Shown: positions 25,203 through 34,284 of the stretch, piece after piece
Numbering within the stretch: the first letter of the stretch is position 1
How the letters are laid out: the number at the start of each line of letters is the position of its first letter
Source: Flavobacteriales bacterium
Lineage (GTDB): Bacteria; Bacteroidota; Bacteroidia; Flavobacteriales_F; PHOS-HE28
Direction of reading: 5' to 3'
Assembly (NCBI GenBank): GCA_016713875.1
Contig: JADJOI010000003.1
Coordinates: 3,596,001-3,660,000 of the forward strand
Length of the DNA stretch: 64,000 nucleotides
Position numbers and translations under genes: made by a program
The notes under the pieces: model-generated
Seen by the model: the letters and a program-made list of their open reading frames with translations, nothing else
Databases searched by the model: none
Told to the model about the DNA's origin: nothing

Positions 25203-26570
25203 TCAGTGGAAGAGGTCGTACATGACGTGGCCCACGGAGAAGTAGGTGAGCAGGCCGAAGATGTCGTTGAGCGTGGTGACGAAGGGCCCGGTGGCCAGGG
25301 CGGGGTCCACCTTGATGCGGTCGAGCACCAGGGGGATGAGGGTGCCGAAGAGGGCGGCGGTGAGGATCACCGTGCAGAGGGCGATGCTGACGGTGTAGCT
25401 GAGGGCCTGGCTTTGGCGGAGGGCGAGGTTGACGGCGAAGATGAGGGTGCCACAGATGACGGCGGTGAGCACGGCCACCCGTAGCTCCTTCCACAGGCGG
25501 GCCCCTACGCGCATGTTCTGCAGGGTACCGGCGGCGAGGCCCTGCACCACGATGGCGCTGGACTGTACGCCCACGTTGCCCGCAGTGGCGGCGATGAGCG
25601 GCATGAAGAAGGCCATCTTCGGGTCGATGCGGAGCTCTTCCTCGTAGAGGCCGATGATCTGGGAGCTGAGCACGCCGCCGGCCAGGCCGATGAGCAGCCA
25701 GGGCAGCCGCGCACGCGTCTGCACCAGCGGGCTGTCGGTGGCGTCCACGTCCTCGCTGATGCCGCTGGCGAGCTGGTAGTCCTCGGTGGCCTCCTCCTGC
25801 ATCACGTCCATCACGTCGTCGAAGGTGATGCGGCCCACGAGCCGGCCGTCCTTGTCCACCACGGGCAGCACCACCACGTCGTACTTCTTCATGAGGTTCA
25901 CCACCTCCTCGGCGTCGGTATCCACGCGCACATGGACGACATCGGTCTCGCAGATGTGCTTGATGAGGGTGCGCGTGCTCTCGGCCGAGAAGAGGAGCTC
26001 CTTCAACGGAAGGATGCCCACCAGGCGGTCGTCCTTGTCCACCACGTACACGGTGTAGACGTGGTCCGCCTCGCGGGCCTGCTGGCGCATCTCCACGATC
26101 GCACGGGCCACGGACGCGTCGGCGCGGACGCTCACGAGCTCCTTGGCCATCAGGGCGCCGGCGGTGCCCTCCTGGTAGCGGAGCAGTTCCTCGATGTCGT
26201 CGGCCTGCTCCGCGTCGTCCAGCAGGTCCAGCACCTCCTTGGCCTTCTCCTCGGGGAGGTCGGCCATCACGTCGGCGGCGTCGTCCGATTCGATGTGGCC
26301 GATCACCTTGTCGGCGATCTCCTGGCTGGTGAGCCCTTCGAGCAGGCGTTCGCGCAGGTCCTCGTCGAGCTCCAGGATGGCCTCGGCGGCGGTCTCCTCC
26401 TCCAGCAGGCGCAGCACGTAGCGCGCCTCGTCGAGCGTCAGGCGGCCGAGCAGGCCCCCGATGTCGGAGGGGTGCAGCTCACTGACCACGGCCAGGATGT
26501 CCTGGTCGCGGCCCACCTCCACATCGCCCCGGATGCGGTCCAGAAGGCCTTTGGTGAGCTCGAACGACAT
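25203..26570 (-). CDS. mgtE: Magnesium transporter MgtE
   Basis: This is a Mg2+ channel of the inner membrane with 455 residues in the standard order. The N-terminal helical superhelix (residues about 1-130) contains HPSDIGGLLGRL and SDDAADVMADLPEEKAKEVL. Two CBS domains (about 135-255) would sense Mg2+. The C-terminal membrane domain has five helices with FMPLIAATAGNVGVQSSAIV and DPALATGPFVTTLNDIFGLL. It forms an operon-like run with the dehydrogenase and GDPD genes downstream. A TAGCTTTG promoter box lies 41 bp upstream. Confidence 0.97.
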   Translation of the reverse strand: MSFELTKGLLDRIRGDVEVGRDQDILAVVSELHPSDIGGLLGRLTLDEARYVLRLLEEETAAEAILELDEDLRERLLEGLTSQEIADKVIGHIESDDAADVMADLPEEKAKEVLDLLDDAEQADDIEELLRYQEGTAGALMAKELVSVRADASVARAIVEMRQQAREADHVYTVYVVDKDDRLVGILPLKELLFSAESTRTLIKHICETDVVHVRVDTDAEEVVNLMKKYDVVVLPVVDKDGRLVGRITFDDVMDVMQEEATEDYQLASGISEDVDATDSPLVQTRARLPWLLIGLAGGVLSSQIIGLYEEELRIDPKMAFFMPLIAATAGNVGVQSSAIVVQGLAAGTLQNMRVGARLWKELRVAVLTAVICGTLIFAVNLALRQSQALSYTVSIALCTVILTAALFGTLIPLVLDRIKVDPALATGPFVTTLNDIFGLLTYFSVGHVMYDLFH

Positions 26571-26610
26571 GCCGGCGGGTGGTCCATGGAGGCCCCTGAA
26601 GCGGGGCGTT

Positions 26611-26618
26611 CAAAGCTA
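26611..26618 (-). promoter_or_regulatory. Promoter -7-like box for mgtE
   Basis: The minus strand reads TAGCTTTG, an exact TAnnTTTG match, 41 bases upstream of the mgtE ATG and just after the ksgA stop. Confidence 0.5.
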
Positions 26619-26634
26619 CGAAGGGGCGGGCGGC

Positions 26635-27408
26635 TCACACGGTGGCGGGGCCGGCGGCGGCGGCGAGCGCCACGAAGGCGTCCACCGGCAGCTGTTCGGC
26701 GCGGCGCGGGGCGAGGTCCGCGGGCAGGCCGCCTTCCAGCCCGGGGAAGTGGCGCAGGGCGTTGGCCAGGGTCTTGCGCCGCTGGTTGAAGGCGGCTTTC
26801 ACCAGGCGGTGGAAAATGCCCTCGTCGCAGGCGAGCCGTGCGGTGGCGTTGCGCCGCAGGCGGATCACCGAGCTGCGCACCTTGGGCGGCGGGATGAAAG
26901 AGCCGGGCTCCACGTGGAAGAGGAGCTCCACATCGTAGTACGCCTGCGCCAGCACGCTGGTGATGCCATACACTTTGCTGCCATGCCCGGCGCGGATGCG
27001 GTCGGCCACCTCCTTCTGGAACATGCCCACCACCTCGGTGCAGCGGTCGCGGTGCTCCAGCACCTTGAAGATGATCTGTGTGCTGATGTTGTAGGGGAAG
27101 TTGCCAATGACGGCGAAAGGGCCGTCGCCCAGCGCGTTCAGGTCGAGCCGCAGGAAGTCGCCCTCGATGAGCCGCAGCTCCGGATGGTGCGCACGGAGGT
27201 GGGCCAGGCTCTCGGTGTCCACCTCGATGCAGACGAGGTCGATGTCCGTGCGAGGGATCAGGTGCCTGGTGAGCGCTCCGGTGCCGGGCCCCACCTCCAG
27301 CACCCGGCGGTAGCCGCCGTGGTGGGTGAGGGCGTCGGCGATGCGCGCGGCGATGGCGTCCTCCTTCAGGAAGTGCTGGCCCAGGTGCTTCTTGGGGCGG
27401 ACGTGCAT
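26635..27408 (-). CDS. ksgA: 16S rRNA (adenine1518/1519-N6)-dimethyltransferase KsgA
   Basis: This enzyme dimethylates two adenosines in helix 45 of 16S rRNA during 30S maturation. It has 257 residues from ATG 27408 (MHVRPKKHLGQHFLKE). The SAM motif EVGPGTGALTRHLI, the acidic CIEVDTESLAHL, and the catalytic GNFPYNISTQIIFK are present. The C-terminal KAAFNQRRKTLANALR is typical. The DUF4286 gene lies 16 bases upstream, an arrangement seen in other Bacteroidota. Confidence 0.97.
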   Translation of the reverse strand: MHVRPKKHLGQHFLKEDAIAARIADALTHHGGYRRVLEVGPGTGALTRHLIPRTDIDLVCIEVDTESLAHLRAHHPELRLIEGDFLRLDLNALGDGPFAVIGNFPYNISTQIIFKVLEHRDRCTEVVGMFQKEVADRIRAGHGSKVYGITSVLAQAYYDVELLFHVEPGSFIPPPKVRSSVIRLRRNATARLACDEGIFHRLVKAAFNQRRKTLANALRHFPGLEGGLPADLAPRRAEQLPVDAFVALAAAAGPATV

Positions 27409-27424
27409 GGGGCGGTGGCGCGGA

Positions 27425-27733
27425 TCACGCGGTGTGCAGCACCTGCAGCAGGGTGCGGAAAGCGGCGAAGCGGCCTCCGTAGCGCTTCTGCGTTTCGGCC
27501 TGCAGGCGCGGGGCGTGCTCGTCGCGGTACCGCTCGTAGGTGGCCATGTCGGCGCAGGTGTACTGCACGGCATAGGTGAGGCCGCCGTTCTCCTCGGCCA
27601 GCACACGCAGGATCCGGCTGTCGAGGAAGAGGCCGGTGGCCATCACCTCGGGCACATGCACGCTGTGCATCCACCGCAGCCAGTCCTCGGCCACGTCGGC
27701 ATCGACGTTGACGGTGACGTTGTAGATGATCAT
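27425..27733 (-). CDS. DUF4286 family protein
   Basis: This is a 102-residue protein with the family opening MIIYNVTVNVDADVAEDWLRW and the later QYTCADMATYERYRDEHAP. It is predicted to adopt a ferredoxin-like dimeric alpha/beta-barrel fold. The function is unknown. It sits between the TPR gene (its ATG overlaps that stop) and ksgA, so it is probably co-transcribed with both. Confidence 0.88.
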   Translation of the reverse strand: MIIYNVTVNVDADVAEDWLRWMHSVHVPEVMATGLFLDSRILRVLAEENGGLTYAVQYTCADMATYERYRDEHAPRLQAETQKRYGGRFAAFRTLLQVLHTA

Positions 27734-29589
27734 TGGGGCGGGGTGGTGCCGCCGTCGGCCGGATCGGTGTCCGGGGCATCGCCGCGCAACCGGCGGAACC
27801 GGGCGCGGGCCTCGGGCACGAAGATGCTGCCGGGCTGCTCGAACAGGAGCTTCTCGTAATACTGTCTGGCCTTCTCGGGGTCCTTCAGCTGGTCCTCATG
27901 CAGGCGGCCCAGTTCGAAGAGGGCGTTGTCCACCAGGATGGCGAGCGGGTGTTCGGCCACGATCCGTTCAAGATAGGAGGCGGCCTCGGCGTGCGCCTTG
28001 CGGTCGCGGGCGATGCGGTGGCGCAGGAACAGCACGTCGTCCGCGATGCCGTCCATGGGAAAGGCCCGGTCGAGGGTGTCGAGCACGGCGATGGCTTCGG
28101 GGTAGCGGCGCTGGAAGGTGAGCAGGTCCGCCTGGGCGTAAAGGGCGAGCGGCGTGCTGTTGCTGTCCGCGCCGATGTGGTCGCTGATCAGCAGGCTCAG
28201 CTCCATGGCGTCGTTGGCGATGAGCTTCGAGGTGGAGGCCTTGAGCACATCGAGCTGGCCCTTGGCCCACAGGAAGTCGCCGGCGTAGAAGCTCACCTTG
28301 GCGTTGCGCAGGCGGGCCTCGTGGCCGAGGGGGTCGTACTTGAAGTCGAGGTCCACCTGGCTGTAGAGCAGCGAGGCCTCCCAGATGTCGCCATCGAAGA
28401 GGTGCACATCGGCCAGGGCGAGCTTGATGCGTCCGCGGGTGGCGGCATCGATGTCGGGCAGGTCCAGGGCCTGATCCAGCAGGGCGGAGGCGGCGGCGCG
28501 GTCGTTGAGGTAGTAGGCCTGCACCCGGGCGAGGTCCTCCATCAGGTCCACGGTGCTCTTGTTGCGGCCCAGCTCATCGAGGGTGACCTCGTAGCGGGTG
28601 CGCAGGGCCGCGAGGTCGGCGGCGGGGGGCTCGGCCATCGTGGTGAGGCGGGCCATTTCGGTGCGCACCTGGCCCATGCGGGCCTTGGCGTACAGGCCAT
28701 CGCGTCGGCCCAGGCCCACCACATGGTCATAGCACTTCATGGCGGTGGCGTGCTCGCCGTTGCTCAGGGCGATCTCCGCCAGGTCCATCAGCCGCGTGCC
28801 GCCCTCGTCGAAGCGCTTGTCCAGTGCCTTGCATTGCACGAAGGCGCCGTCCAGGTCCTTTTGTTGGATGTACATCCAGATGAGCAGCTCCTGGTGGATG
28901 GAGCGTTCGGGGTTGCGCTGGATGCGCCGCAGCAGTTCGGTGCGGAGGGCCTCGGTGGCGGCATCGCGGCGGGTGAAGTCGATGGCGCGGGAAAGGCCGT
29001 TCTGCACCGCCTGGATGTAGCCCTCGTTCACCGCGAGCAGGTCCAGGTAGGCGCTGGTCATGGCGGGCACATCGCCCTTCAGGGCGTACAGGTTGGCGAT
29101 CTCGAACTGGAAGCCGGGGCCGTCCTTCAACAGGCGCTGCCCGCGCTGGTAAGCCTCCAGGGCCAGGTCGTGCTCGTTGTGCCGGGTGAAGGCGTTGGCC
29201 ACCTGGCGGATGCTGTTCTGTTCGGGGCGCATGCCGCGCAGCACCTTCTCGAACTGTTGCCGGGCCTTGTCCTCCTCGCCGGCCAGGCGCAGCACCATGC
29301 CCAGGTCCACCGCGTAGCGCGGGTCGCTGTCGCGCTTCATCTGTTCGCGGGCCAGTTTCTCGGCACGCGGCAGGTCCTTCAGGGCCACATAGCTCTTGTA
29401 GAGCTGCTCGTAGTAGAAGGGCGTGGGCTGCTTGCGGTAGAGGCGTTCGTAGTAGAGGATGGCCTTCTCGTGGTCGCCGGACTGGAAGTACTGGGCGGCC
29501 AGCTGCTCGTCGGTCCCGTCCTGGGCCTGCGCGGACGCCGCCGCCGCAGTGAGCAGCAGCGCGAACAGGATGGGCCGCGGCAGCTTCAT
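27730..29589 (-). CDS. Exported tetratricopeptide-repeat protein
   Basis: This protein of 619 residues starts at ATG 29589 with a signal peptide (MKLPRPILFALLLTAAAASAQA). It is built almost entirely of TPR-type helix pairs, for example AAQYFQSGDHEKAILYYERL, ALEAYQRGQRLLKDGPGFQ and the C-terminal LFELGRLHEDQLKDPEKARQ, the latter like the BamD/YbgF group. It would act in the periplasm as a scaffold, perhaps in envelope assembly. A longer reading into the upstream lipoprotein is rejected because the signal peptide marks the start, and the ATG overlaps the lipoprotein stop. Confidence 0.85.
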   Translation of the reverse strand: MKLPRPILFALLLTAAAASAQAQDGTDEQLAAQYFQSGDHEKAILYYERLYRKQPTPFYYEQLYKSYVALKDLPRAEKLAREQMKRDSDPRYAVDLGMVLRLAGEEDKARQQFEKVLRGMRPEQNSIRQVANAFTRHNEHDLALEAYQRGQRLLKDGPGFQFEIANLYALKGDVPAMTSAYLDLLAVNEGYIQAVQNGLSRAIDFTRRDAATEALRTELLRRIQRNPERSIHQELLIWMYIQQKDLDGAFVQCKALDKRFDEGGTRLMDLAEIALSNGEHATAMKCYDHVVGLGRRDGLYAKARMGQVRTEMARLTTMAEPPAADLAALRTRYEVTLDELGRNKSTVDLMEDLARVQAYYLNDRAAASALLDQALDLPDIDAATRGRIKLALADVHLFDGDIWEASLLYSQVDLDFKYDPLGHEARLRNAKVSFYAGDFLWAKGQLDVLKASTSKLIANDAMELSLLISDHIGADSNSTPLALYAQADLLTFQRRYPEAIAVLDTLDRAFPMDGIADDVLFLRHRIARDRKAHAEAASYLERIVAEHPLAILVDNALFELGRLHEDQLKDPEKARQYYEKLLFEQPGSIFVPEARARFRRLRGDAPDTDPADGGTTPPQ

Positions 29590-30137
29590 GGCGTGGTGCC
29601 CGGCGGGGCCAGCAGTTCGGCGATGGCGCGGTGGTGGGCCTCCCACTCGCGCTGGCAGGTGCCCACGCTGCGGGTGACGGTGGTGGCGCTCTTCTCCAGC
29701 TGGTCCAGCATCAGGCGTTCCTGCTGCAGGTAGGTGGTGCGCGGGCCTTCCGGCAGCAGGTCGCGGCCGATGTCGTGGCGCAGGTCGGTGAGCTGGGTGC
29801 GGCTGCGGTCCAGCTCGGCGCGCAGCTCCGGCGTCTGCTTGCGCACGCGGCCCAGGGAGCGGTCCATGGCGCGGTAGTAGTTGCCGATGGGCACGGCCTG
29901 TTCCTTGGCCAGGGTGTCCTTCAGCAGCTCCTCCAGCGCGGTGCGCTGGCTGCGGAACACCGAGTCCATGTGGTCGTAGGCGGCCAGGTCGATGGTGTCC
30001 ACGAGCTGCTTCAGGCTGTCGGCGCGGCGGAGCATGGCGTCCACCTCGGCCAGCAGCTCGGGGTGGGCGTTGCGGGTGCACGCGCCCAGCGTGAGGATGA
30101 ACGCGGCCAGGAGGGCGATCGGTGCGCGGCGCGTCAT
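29586..30137 (-). CDS. Coiled-coil lipoprotein of unknown function
   Basis: This is a 183-residue protein with a lipobox (AAFILTLGACT). The mature part is helical and rich in heptad-like leucines (EVDAMLRRADSLKQLVDTI, RVRKQTPELRAELDRSRTQL), which suggests a coiled coil in the periplasm. I do not recognise a family. It overlaps both neighbours by four bases (serS upstream, TPR gene downstream), so all three look translationally coupled. Confidence 0.7.
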   Translation of the reverse strand: MTRRAPIALLAAFILTLGACTRNAHPELLAEVDAMLRRADSLKQLVDTIDLAAYDHMDSVFRSQRTALEELLKDTLAKEQAVPIGNYYRAMDRSLGRVRKQTPELRAELDRSRTQLTDLRHDIGRDLLPEGPRTTYLQQERLMLDQLEKSATTVTRSVGTCQREWEAHHRAIAELLAPPGTTP

Positions 30138-31408
30138 CGGGTGATGCGGTCGAAGCCGGTGTAGGGCTGCAGGGCCTTGGGGATGTGGATGCCGTCGGGC
30201 GTCTGGTTGTTCTCCAGCAGGGCGGCGACGATGCGGGCCAGGGCCAGGGCGCTGCCGTTCAAGGTGTGTGCCAGGCGGGGCTTCTTGTCCTCGCCGCGGA
30301 AGCGCAGTTTCAGGCGGTTGCTCTGGAAGGTCTCGAAGTTGCTGATGCTGCTCACCTCCAGCCAGCGCTGCTGGGCGGCGCTGAACACCTCCATGTCGTA
30401 GGTGAGCGCGCTGGCGAAGCCCATGTCGCCGCCGCAGAGCAGCAGCTGGCGGAAGGGCATCTCCAGGTCGCGCAGCAGTCCTTTCACGTGCTCCACCATC
30501 TCCTCCAGCGCGGCGTAGCTGTCCTCGGGTCGCTCCACGCGCACGATCTCCACCTTGTCGAACTGGTGCACGCGGTTGAGGCCGCGCACATGGGCGCCGT
30601 AGCTGCCGGCCTCACGGCGGAAGCAGGGGGTGTAGCCCACGTTGCGGATGGGCAGCCGGTCGGCGTCCACGATCTCGTCGCGGTACAGGTTGGTGATGGG
30701 CACCTCGGCGGTGGGGATCAGGTAGAGGTCGTCCACCGTGGCGTGGTACATCTGGCCCTCTTTGTCCGGCAGCTGGCCAGTGGCGTAGGCGCTGGCGGCG
30801 TTCACCAGGTGCGGCGGGATGATCTCGCGGTAGCCGGCGGCGGTGGCGCGGTCCAGGAAGAAGGCGATGAGGGCACGCTGCAGCCGGGCGCCCTGGCCGC
30901 TGTACACCGGGAAGCCGGCGCCGGTGAGCTTCACGCCCAGGTCCATGTGCAGGATGCCGTACTCCTCTCCCAGTTCCCAGTGGGGCTTGGCGCCGGGGCC
31001 CAGGTCGGGGATGGCGCCTTCCTGCACCACCACCACGTTGTCCTCCGGTGTGCGCCCGGCGGGAACGCGGTCGGCGGGGGCGTTGGGCAGGGTGAGCAGG
31101 TGGTCGGTGAGGGCGCGTTCGGCGGCCTCCATCGCGGAGCGCAACGGGTCCATGCCCTCTTTAAGCGCGGTGCTGCGGGCCTTGGCGGCTTCGGCCTCGG
31201 CCTTTTGGCCGGCCTTCATCAGCTCACCGATGCTGCGGCTCAGGGTATTGATCTCGGCCTGGCGGTCGTCCACGGCCACCTGGGCGGCGCGGCGCGCCTC
31301 ATCCAGTTGGCGGGCGTGCTCCAGCGCGGCGCGGGCATCGATGTGGCGTTTCGCGAGGCGACGTTCGGCCTCGTCGGCCTGGGTGCGCAGGAAGGACAGT
31401 TCGAGCAT
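30134..31408 (-). CDS. serS: Seryl-tRNA synthetase
   Basis: This enzyme charges tRNA-Ser. It has 424 residues from ATG 31408 (MLELSFLRTQADEAERR). The N-terminal coiled-coil arm spans residues about 25-105. Class II motif 2 is visible as TPCFRREAGSYG with GLNRVHQFDKVEI, and motif 3 as NGSALALARIVAALLEN. In-frame sequence upstream to 31648 lacks support. A TACCTTTG box lies 24 bases upstream. Confidence 0.97.
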   Translation of the reverse strand: MLELSFLRTQADEAERRLAKRHIDARAALEHARQLDEARRAAQVAVDDRQAEINTLSRSIGELMKAGQKAEAEAAKARSTALKEGMDPLRSAMEAAERALTDHLLTLPNAPADRVPAGRTPEDNVVVVQEGAIPDLGPGAKPHWELGEEYGILHMDLGVKLTGAGFPVYSGQGARLQRALIAFFLDRATAAGYREIIPPHLVNAASAYATGQLPDKEGQMYHATVDDLYLIPTAEVPITNLYRDEIVDADRLPIRNVGYTPCFRREAGSYGAHVRGLNRVHQFDKVEIVRVERPEDSYAALEEMVEHVKGLLRDLEMPFRQLLLCGGDMGFASALTYDMEVFSAAQQRWLEVSSISNFETFQSNRLKLRFRGEDKKPRLAHTLNGSALALARIVAALLENNQTPDGIHIPKALQPYTGFDRITR

Positions 31409-31431
31409 GCGGGCGTGGGGCGGTGAGCGGA

Positions 31432-31439
31432 CAAAGGTA
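31432..31439 (-). promoter_or_regulatory. Promoter -7-like box for serS
   Basis: The minus strand reads TACCTTTG, an exact TAnnTTTG match 24 bases upstream of the serS ATG. Confidence 0.5.
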
Positions 31440-31601
31440 GCGGGTGGGGTGGGGCGGGGCCATCTGATCCCGTGCCGTGGCGACCGTGCTTTGGGGCGGA
31501 TGCTGCAGAATGGAACGAGGAGCGGCCACCTTGGGCTGCGGAAGGATCCCGAACTTTCCGCTGTCCATCTCGGCCGAGGTGAAACGCAATGTGAAGAACG
31601 G

Positions 31602-33119
31602 ATGCGCTCGATCGCATGCATGGCGATGATCGTTCTGGCGGGCACCATGGGGGTGCCCGCCCAGAACGGCTTTGTCGTGCATTTTGATCAGGTCCAGGAC
31701 GGTAGTCCGGGGGACGGTGTAAGCATTTTTGAAACTGATAGCGGGTATTTGCTCTTCTCCCACCAGATTTCGCACGACGGCTCGGGCAAGACCCACCTCT
31801 TTGTGCGCAAGCTGGATGCACAGGGGCAGTTCGTGCATGAACGGGAGTATGCCTTCGGGGATCCCAGGCATTATGCCTTCGGGCAGGTCTCTCCGGTCTG
31901 TCGGATGGATACCGGCGGCTTCGCCAGCATCGTGCTGGAGGGCTCTGACTTCTGGGCGCATTCGTACCTCTATCGGTTCAATGAGGATGGGGATACGACC
32001 GATCGGAAGTTCCTCTTCACGTATGATCCTTCCGATTCCCTCACCCACTTCTTCCACCAGACCAGGCCAACCGCAGATGGAGGTTTCATCGCCGCTGGCT
32101 TCTTCGATCCGCCGGCGATCGCGGATGGTGCGCGTGCCTTTGCGGTGCGGTTGAACACCGATGGCGATACCCTGTGGACGCGGCGCTATGGCCAAGCGGA
32201 TCAATCCACCCTGGCCTACTCATGTGCAGAGATACCTGGAGGCGGGTTTGTACTAACTGGCGTCAACTACAGGCTGGGCGTGAATGATGAGCAGTTCCTG
32301 ATCCGCACGGATACAATGGGCAACCTGCTTTGGTGGAGACAGTTCGGGGAAGATGCCACGGGGGTCTTTGCCGTGCGCATGGCACCGGACAGCACGATCA
32401 TCACGGCGGGTGAATACCGGGAGGATAACTGGCCCAACTACTGGCAGCAGGTAATGTTCACCAAGTGGGATGCACAAGGCGACATCGTCTGGCAGAAGCG
32501 CTCGCACTACCACTACCTCGCCTCGCCGCTCGACATGGAGGTGCTGCCCGATGGTTCGTTCGTGAGCTGCATCCACGTCTTCCTGGGGCTCACGCACATC
32601 GCCAAGTTCAGCGCGGCCGGTGACAGCCTCTGGAGCCGGACCTATTCGGCGTTCGTCGACCTTCACAATCCTCGGGACATCAGCCTCACCTCGGATGGTG
32701 GTTTCATCAGCACCGGCTGGGTCTATCAGGATAATACGGGCGGGCACCCGGGGCTTCAGACCGCCTACGTGATCAAGATCGACAGCCTGGGCTGCGTGGT
32801 GCCGGGCTGCCATCTGGTGGGTGTGCAGGAGTATGAGGTCAGCCTACAGGAGCGGCTGCGGCTGTGGCCCAACCCCGCCACGGAGCAAGTGCGTCTGGAG
32901 CTGGAGCTGCCGCCTGGGTACAGGCCCACGGGCGCGGTGCAGGCCGTGCTGCTGGACGCCTCGGGCCGGGAGGTGCTGCGGGAGACCGTACCGCTGAACG
33001 GATCCTCCCTCTCGCACCTTCTCCCCCTCACGCCCTTCGCCCCCGGCCTCTACCACCTGCATCTGGCGGATGGGAAGCGCTGGTTGGCGGGGGGCAACGT
33101 GGTGGTTTCACCGCCGTAG
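31602..33119 (+). CDS. Secreted repeat protein with T9SS type A-like C-terminus
   Basis: This is a protein of 505 residues from ATG 31602 with a signal peptide (MRSIACMAMIVLAGTMGVPAQ). The middle contains several recurring blocks of the kind DGGFIAAGF, GGGFVLTGV and DGGFISTGW with following WTRRYG or WSRTYS segments, a beta-propeller-like pattern common in Bacteroidota secreted proteins. The C-terminus (LRLWPNPATEQVRLELELP, VLLDASGREVLRE, FAPGLYHLHLADG) is a clear T9SS sorting domain. The cargo role is unknown. Confidence 0.88.
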   Translation: MRSIACMAMIVLAGTMGVPAQNGFVVHFDQVQDGSPGDGVSIFETDSGYLLFSHQISHDGSGKTHLFVRKLDAQGQFVHEREYAFGDPRHYAFGQVSPVCRMDTGGFASIVLEGSDFWAHSYLYRFNEDGDTTDRKFLFTYDPSDSLTHFFHQTRPTADGGFIAAGFFDPPAIADGARAFAVRLNTDGDTLWTRRYGQADQSTLAYSCAEIPGGGFVLTGVNYRLGVNDEQFLIRTDTMGNLLWWRQFGEDATGVFAVRMAPDSTIITAGEYREDNWPNYWQQVMFTKWDAQGDIVWQKRSHYHYLASPLDMEVLPDGSFVSCIHVFLGLTHIAKFSAAGDSLWSRTYSAFVDLHNPRDISLTSDGGFISTGWVYQDNTGGHPGLQTAYVIKIDSLGCVVPGCHLVGVQEYEVSLQERLRLWPNPATEQVRLELELPPGYRPTGAVQAVLLDASGREVLRETVPLNGSSLSHLLPLTPFAPGLYHLHLADGKRWLAGGNVVVSPP

Positions 33120-33231
33120 CCTTGGCGGAGGGGGGGTGTCACCGCCGTCGCCCAAGCCGCATCCGGGCCTGCGACATGGTGGTGTTTGAACCAGGGTGGG
33201 GCGGGGCCGACGACCTCACGCCCCGGAACGC

Positions 33232-33262
33232 GAACGACCTCCGGGGTCGCCGGAGGTCGTTC
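33232..33262. terminator. Bidirectional hairpin terminator between the T9SS gene and rpmA
   Basis: A perfect 13 bp stem (gaacgacctccgg at 33232-33244 with its complement at 33250-33262) and a five-base loop lie between two convergent genes. There is no T-tract, but the position and strength support termination on both strands. Confidence 0.65.
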
Positions 33263-33278
33263 AGCCGGGAGGTCGGGA

Positions 33279-33548
33279 TCAGGCCTTGGCCGTCTCGGCG
33301 GGGATCACGCTGACGAAGCTGCGTTCGCCGCGCTTGGTGCGGAACTCCACCACGCCGTCCACGAGGGCGTAGAGGGTGTGGTCCACACCGATGCCCACGT
33401 TCTTGCCGGGGTGGTGCTTGGTGCCGCGCTGGCGGACCAGGATGTTGCCGGCCGTGGCCTGTTGGCCGCCGTAGATCTTCACGCCGAGGCGTTTGCTGTG
33501 GCTTTCGCGACCGTTGCTGGTGCTGCCTTCACCTTTCTTGTGTGCCAT
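33279..33548 (-). CDS. rpmA: 50S ribosomal protein L27
   Basis: This 89-residue protein is the large-subunit component whose N-terminus reaches the peptidyl-transferase centre. The opening MAHKKGEGSTSNGRESHSKR and the segment GGQQATAGNILVRQRGTKHH are fully typical. There is no extended N-terminal leader of the Firmicutes type. It follows rplU on the same strand, the normal order. Confidence 0.98.
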   Translation of the reverse strand: MAHKKGEGSTSNGRESHSKRLGVKIYGGQQATAGNILVRQRGTKHHPGKNVGIGVDHTLYALVDGVVEFRTKRGERSFVSVIPAETAKA

Positions 33549-33595
33549 GGCTGTCGGGGTCTTTCAGGGTCGGCCGTTGGCGGGCCGGGGAATGA

Positions 33596-34120
33596 TCACT
33601 TCTTGCTGTCCTTCTTGGGGGCGGCTTTCTTGGCCGGGGCCTTCTTGGCGGGCGCCGCCTTCTTGGCCGGAGCGGCCTTCTTGGCGGGGGCGGCCTTCTT
33701 GGCTGCGGCCTTGGTCGCCTTGGGGGCGGCCTCCTTCTTCGCCGGGGCCTCGGCCTTCACGGCCTTGGGGGCGGGGGCGGTGCTCTTGCTGGCGTCGAAC
33801 TTCTCGCCTTTGCCGAGGATGGCCTCGATCCACAGTTCGGTGATGGCCTGGCGGTGGCCGTTCATCTTCTGGTAGCCCTTGCGGCGCTTCTTCTTGAACA
33901 CCAGCACGGTGTCGCCCTTGCTGTGCGCGAGCACCTTGGCGGCCACACGGGCGCCCTCCACGGTGGGGGTGCCCACGCTGACGGTGGAGCCATTGCTCAC
34001 CAGCAGCACCTGGTCCAGTTCCACGTGCTTGCCGGCCTCGGCTTCGAGGCGGTGCACCTTCAGCTTCTGGCCGCCCTGCACCTTGTATTGCTGGCCGAGG
34101 ATGTTGACGATGGCGTACAT
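33596..34120 (-). CDS. rplU: 50S ribosomal protein L21 with a lysine/alanine-rich C-terminal extension
   Basis: The first 103 residues are normal L21 (MYAIVNILGQQYKVQGGQKL, KKKRRKGYQKMNGHRQ). The total is 174 residues. The additional 70 at the C-terminus consist of repeated PAKKAA-type units, like histone H1 tails or the extensions seen on some Bacteroidota ribosomal proteins. The tail probably binds RNA or DNA non-specifically. A TACTTTCG promoter box lies upstream at 34139-34146. Confidence 0.95.
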   Translation of the reverse strand: MYAIVNILGQQYKVQGGQKLKVHRLEAEAGKHVELDQVLLVSNGSTVSVGTPTVEGARVAAKVLAHSKGDTVLVFKKKRRKGYQKMNGHRQAITELWIEAILGKGEKFDASKSTAPAPKAVKAEAPAKKEAAPKATKAAAKKAAPAKKAAPAKKAAPAKKAPAKKAAPKKDSKK

Positions 34121-34138
34121 GTTCTCCGAAATGGGCTG

Positions 34139-34146
34139 CGAAAGTA
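34139..34146 (-). promoter_or_regulatory. Promoter -7-like box for rplU-rpmA
   Basis: The minus strand reads TACTTTCG, a TAnnTTCG match 18 bases upstream of the rplU ATG. Confidence 0.45.
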
Positions 34147-34217
34147 GTGTGAAATCCGGATCTGGACGAAGGGGTAGAGGTCTTGTGGGGATAAGAGACT
34201 GGGAGACAGGGGGGTTT

Positions 34218-34274
34218 GTGGCGAGTAGGGAGTGGCGAGTGGCGAGTGGCGAGTAGCGAGTAGGGAGTGGTGAG
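34218..34274. repeat. Short heptamer array downstream of the four-helix-bundle gene
   Basis: About eight consecutive seven-base units of the form gtggcga, gtaggga, gtagcga and gtggtga. They belong to the same family as the long array at 34.7-35.4 kb and lie on the other side of the gene. Confidence 0.85.
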
Positions 34275-34284
34275 GGATGCGGCC

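Noticed and set aside
20712..25245. Several long plus-strand frames opposite fbp, the dehydrogenase and mgtE
   Set aside because: All lie antisense to genes with clear catalytic motifs and show no domain of their own.
27733..29733. 666-codon open frame on the plus strand opposite the TPR gene
   Set aside because: It is a shadow of a GC-rich gene: the composition is Val/Gly/His/Leu-rich, and it overlaps a well-supported gene with signal peptide and coupled starts.
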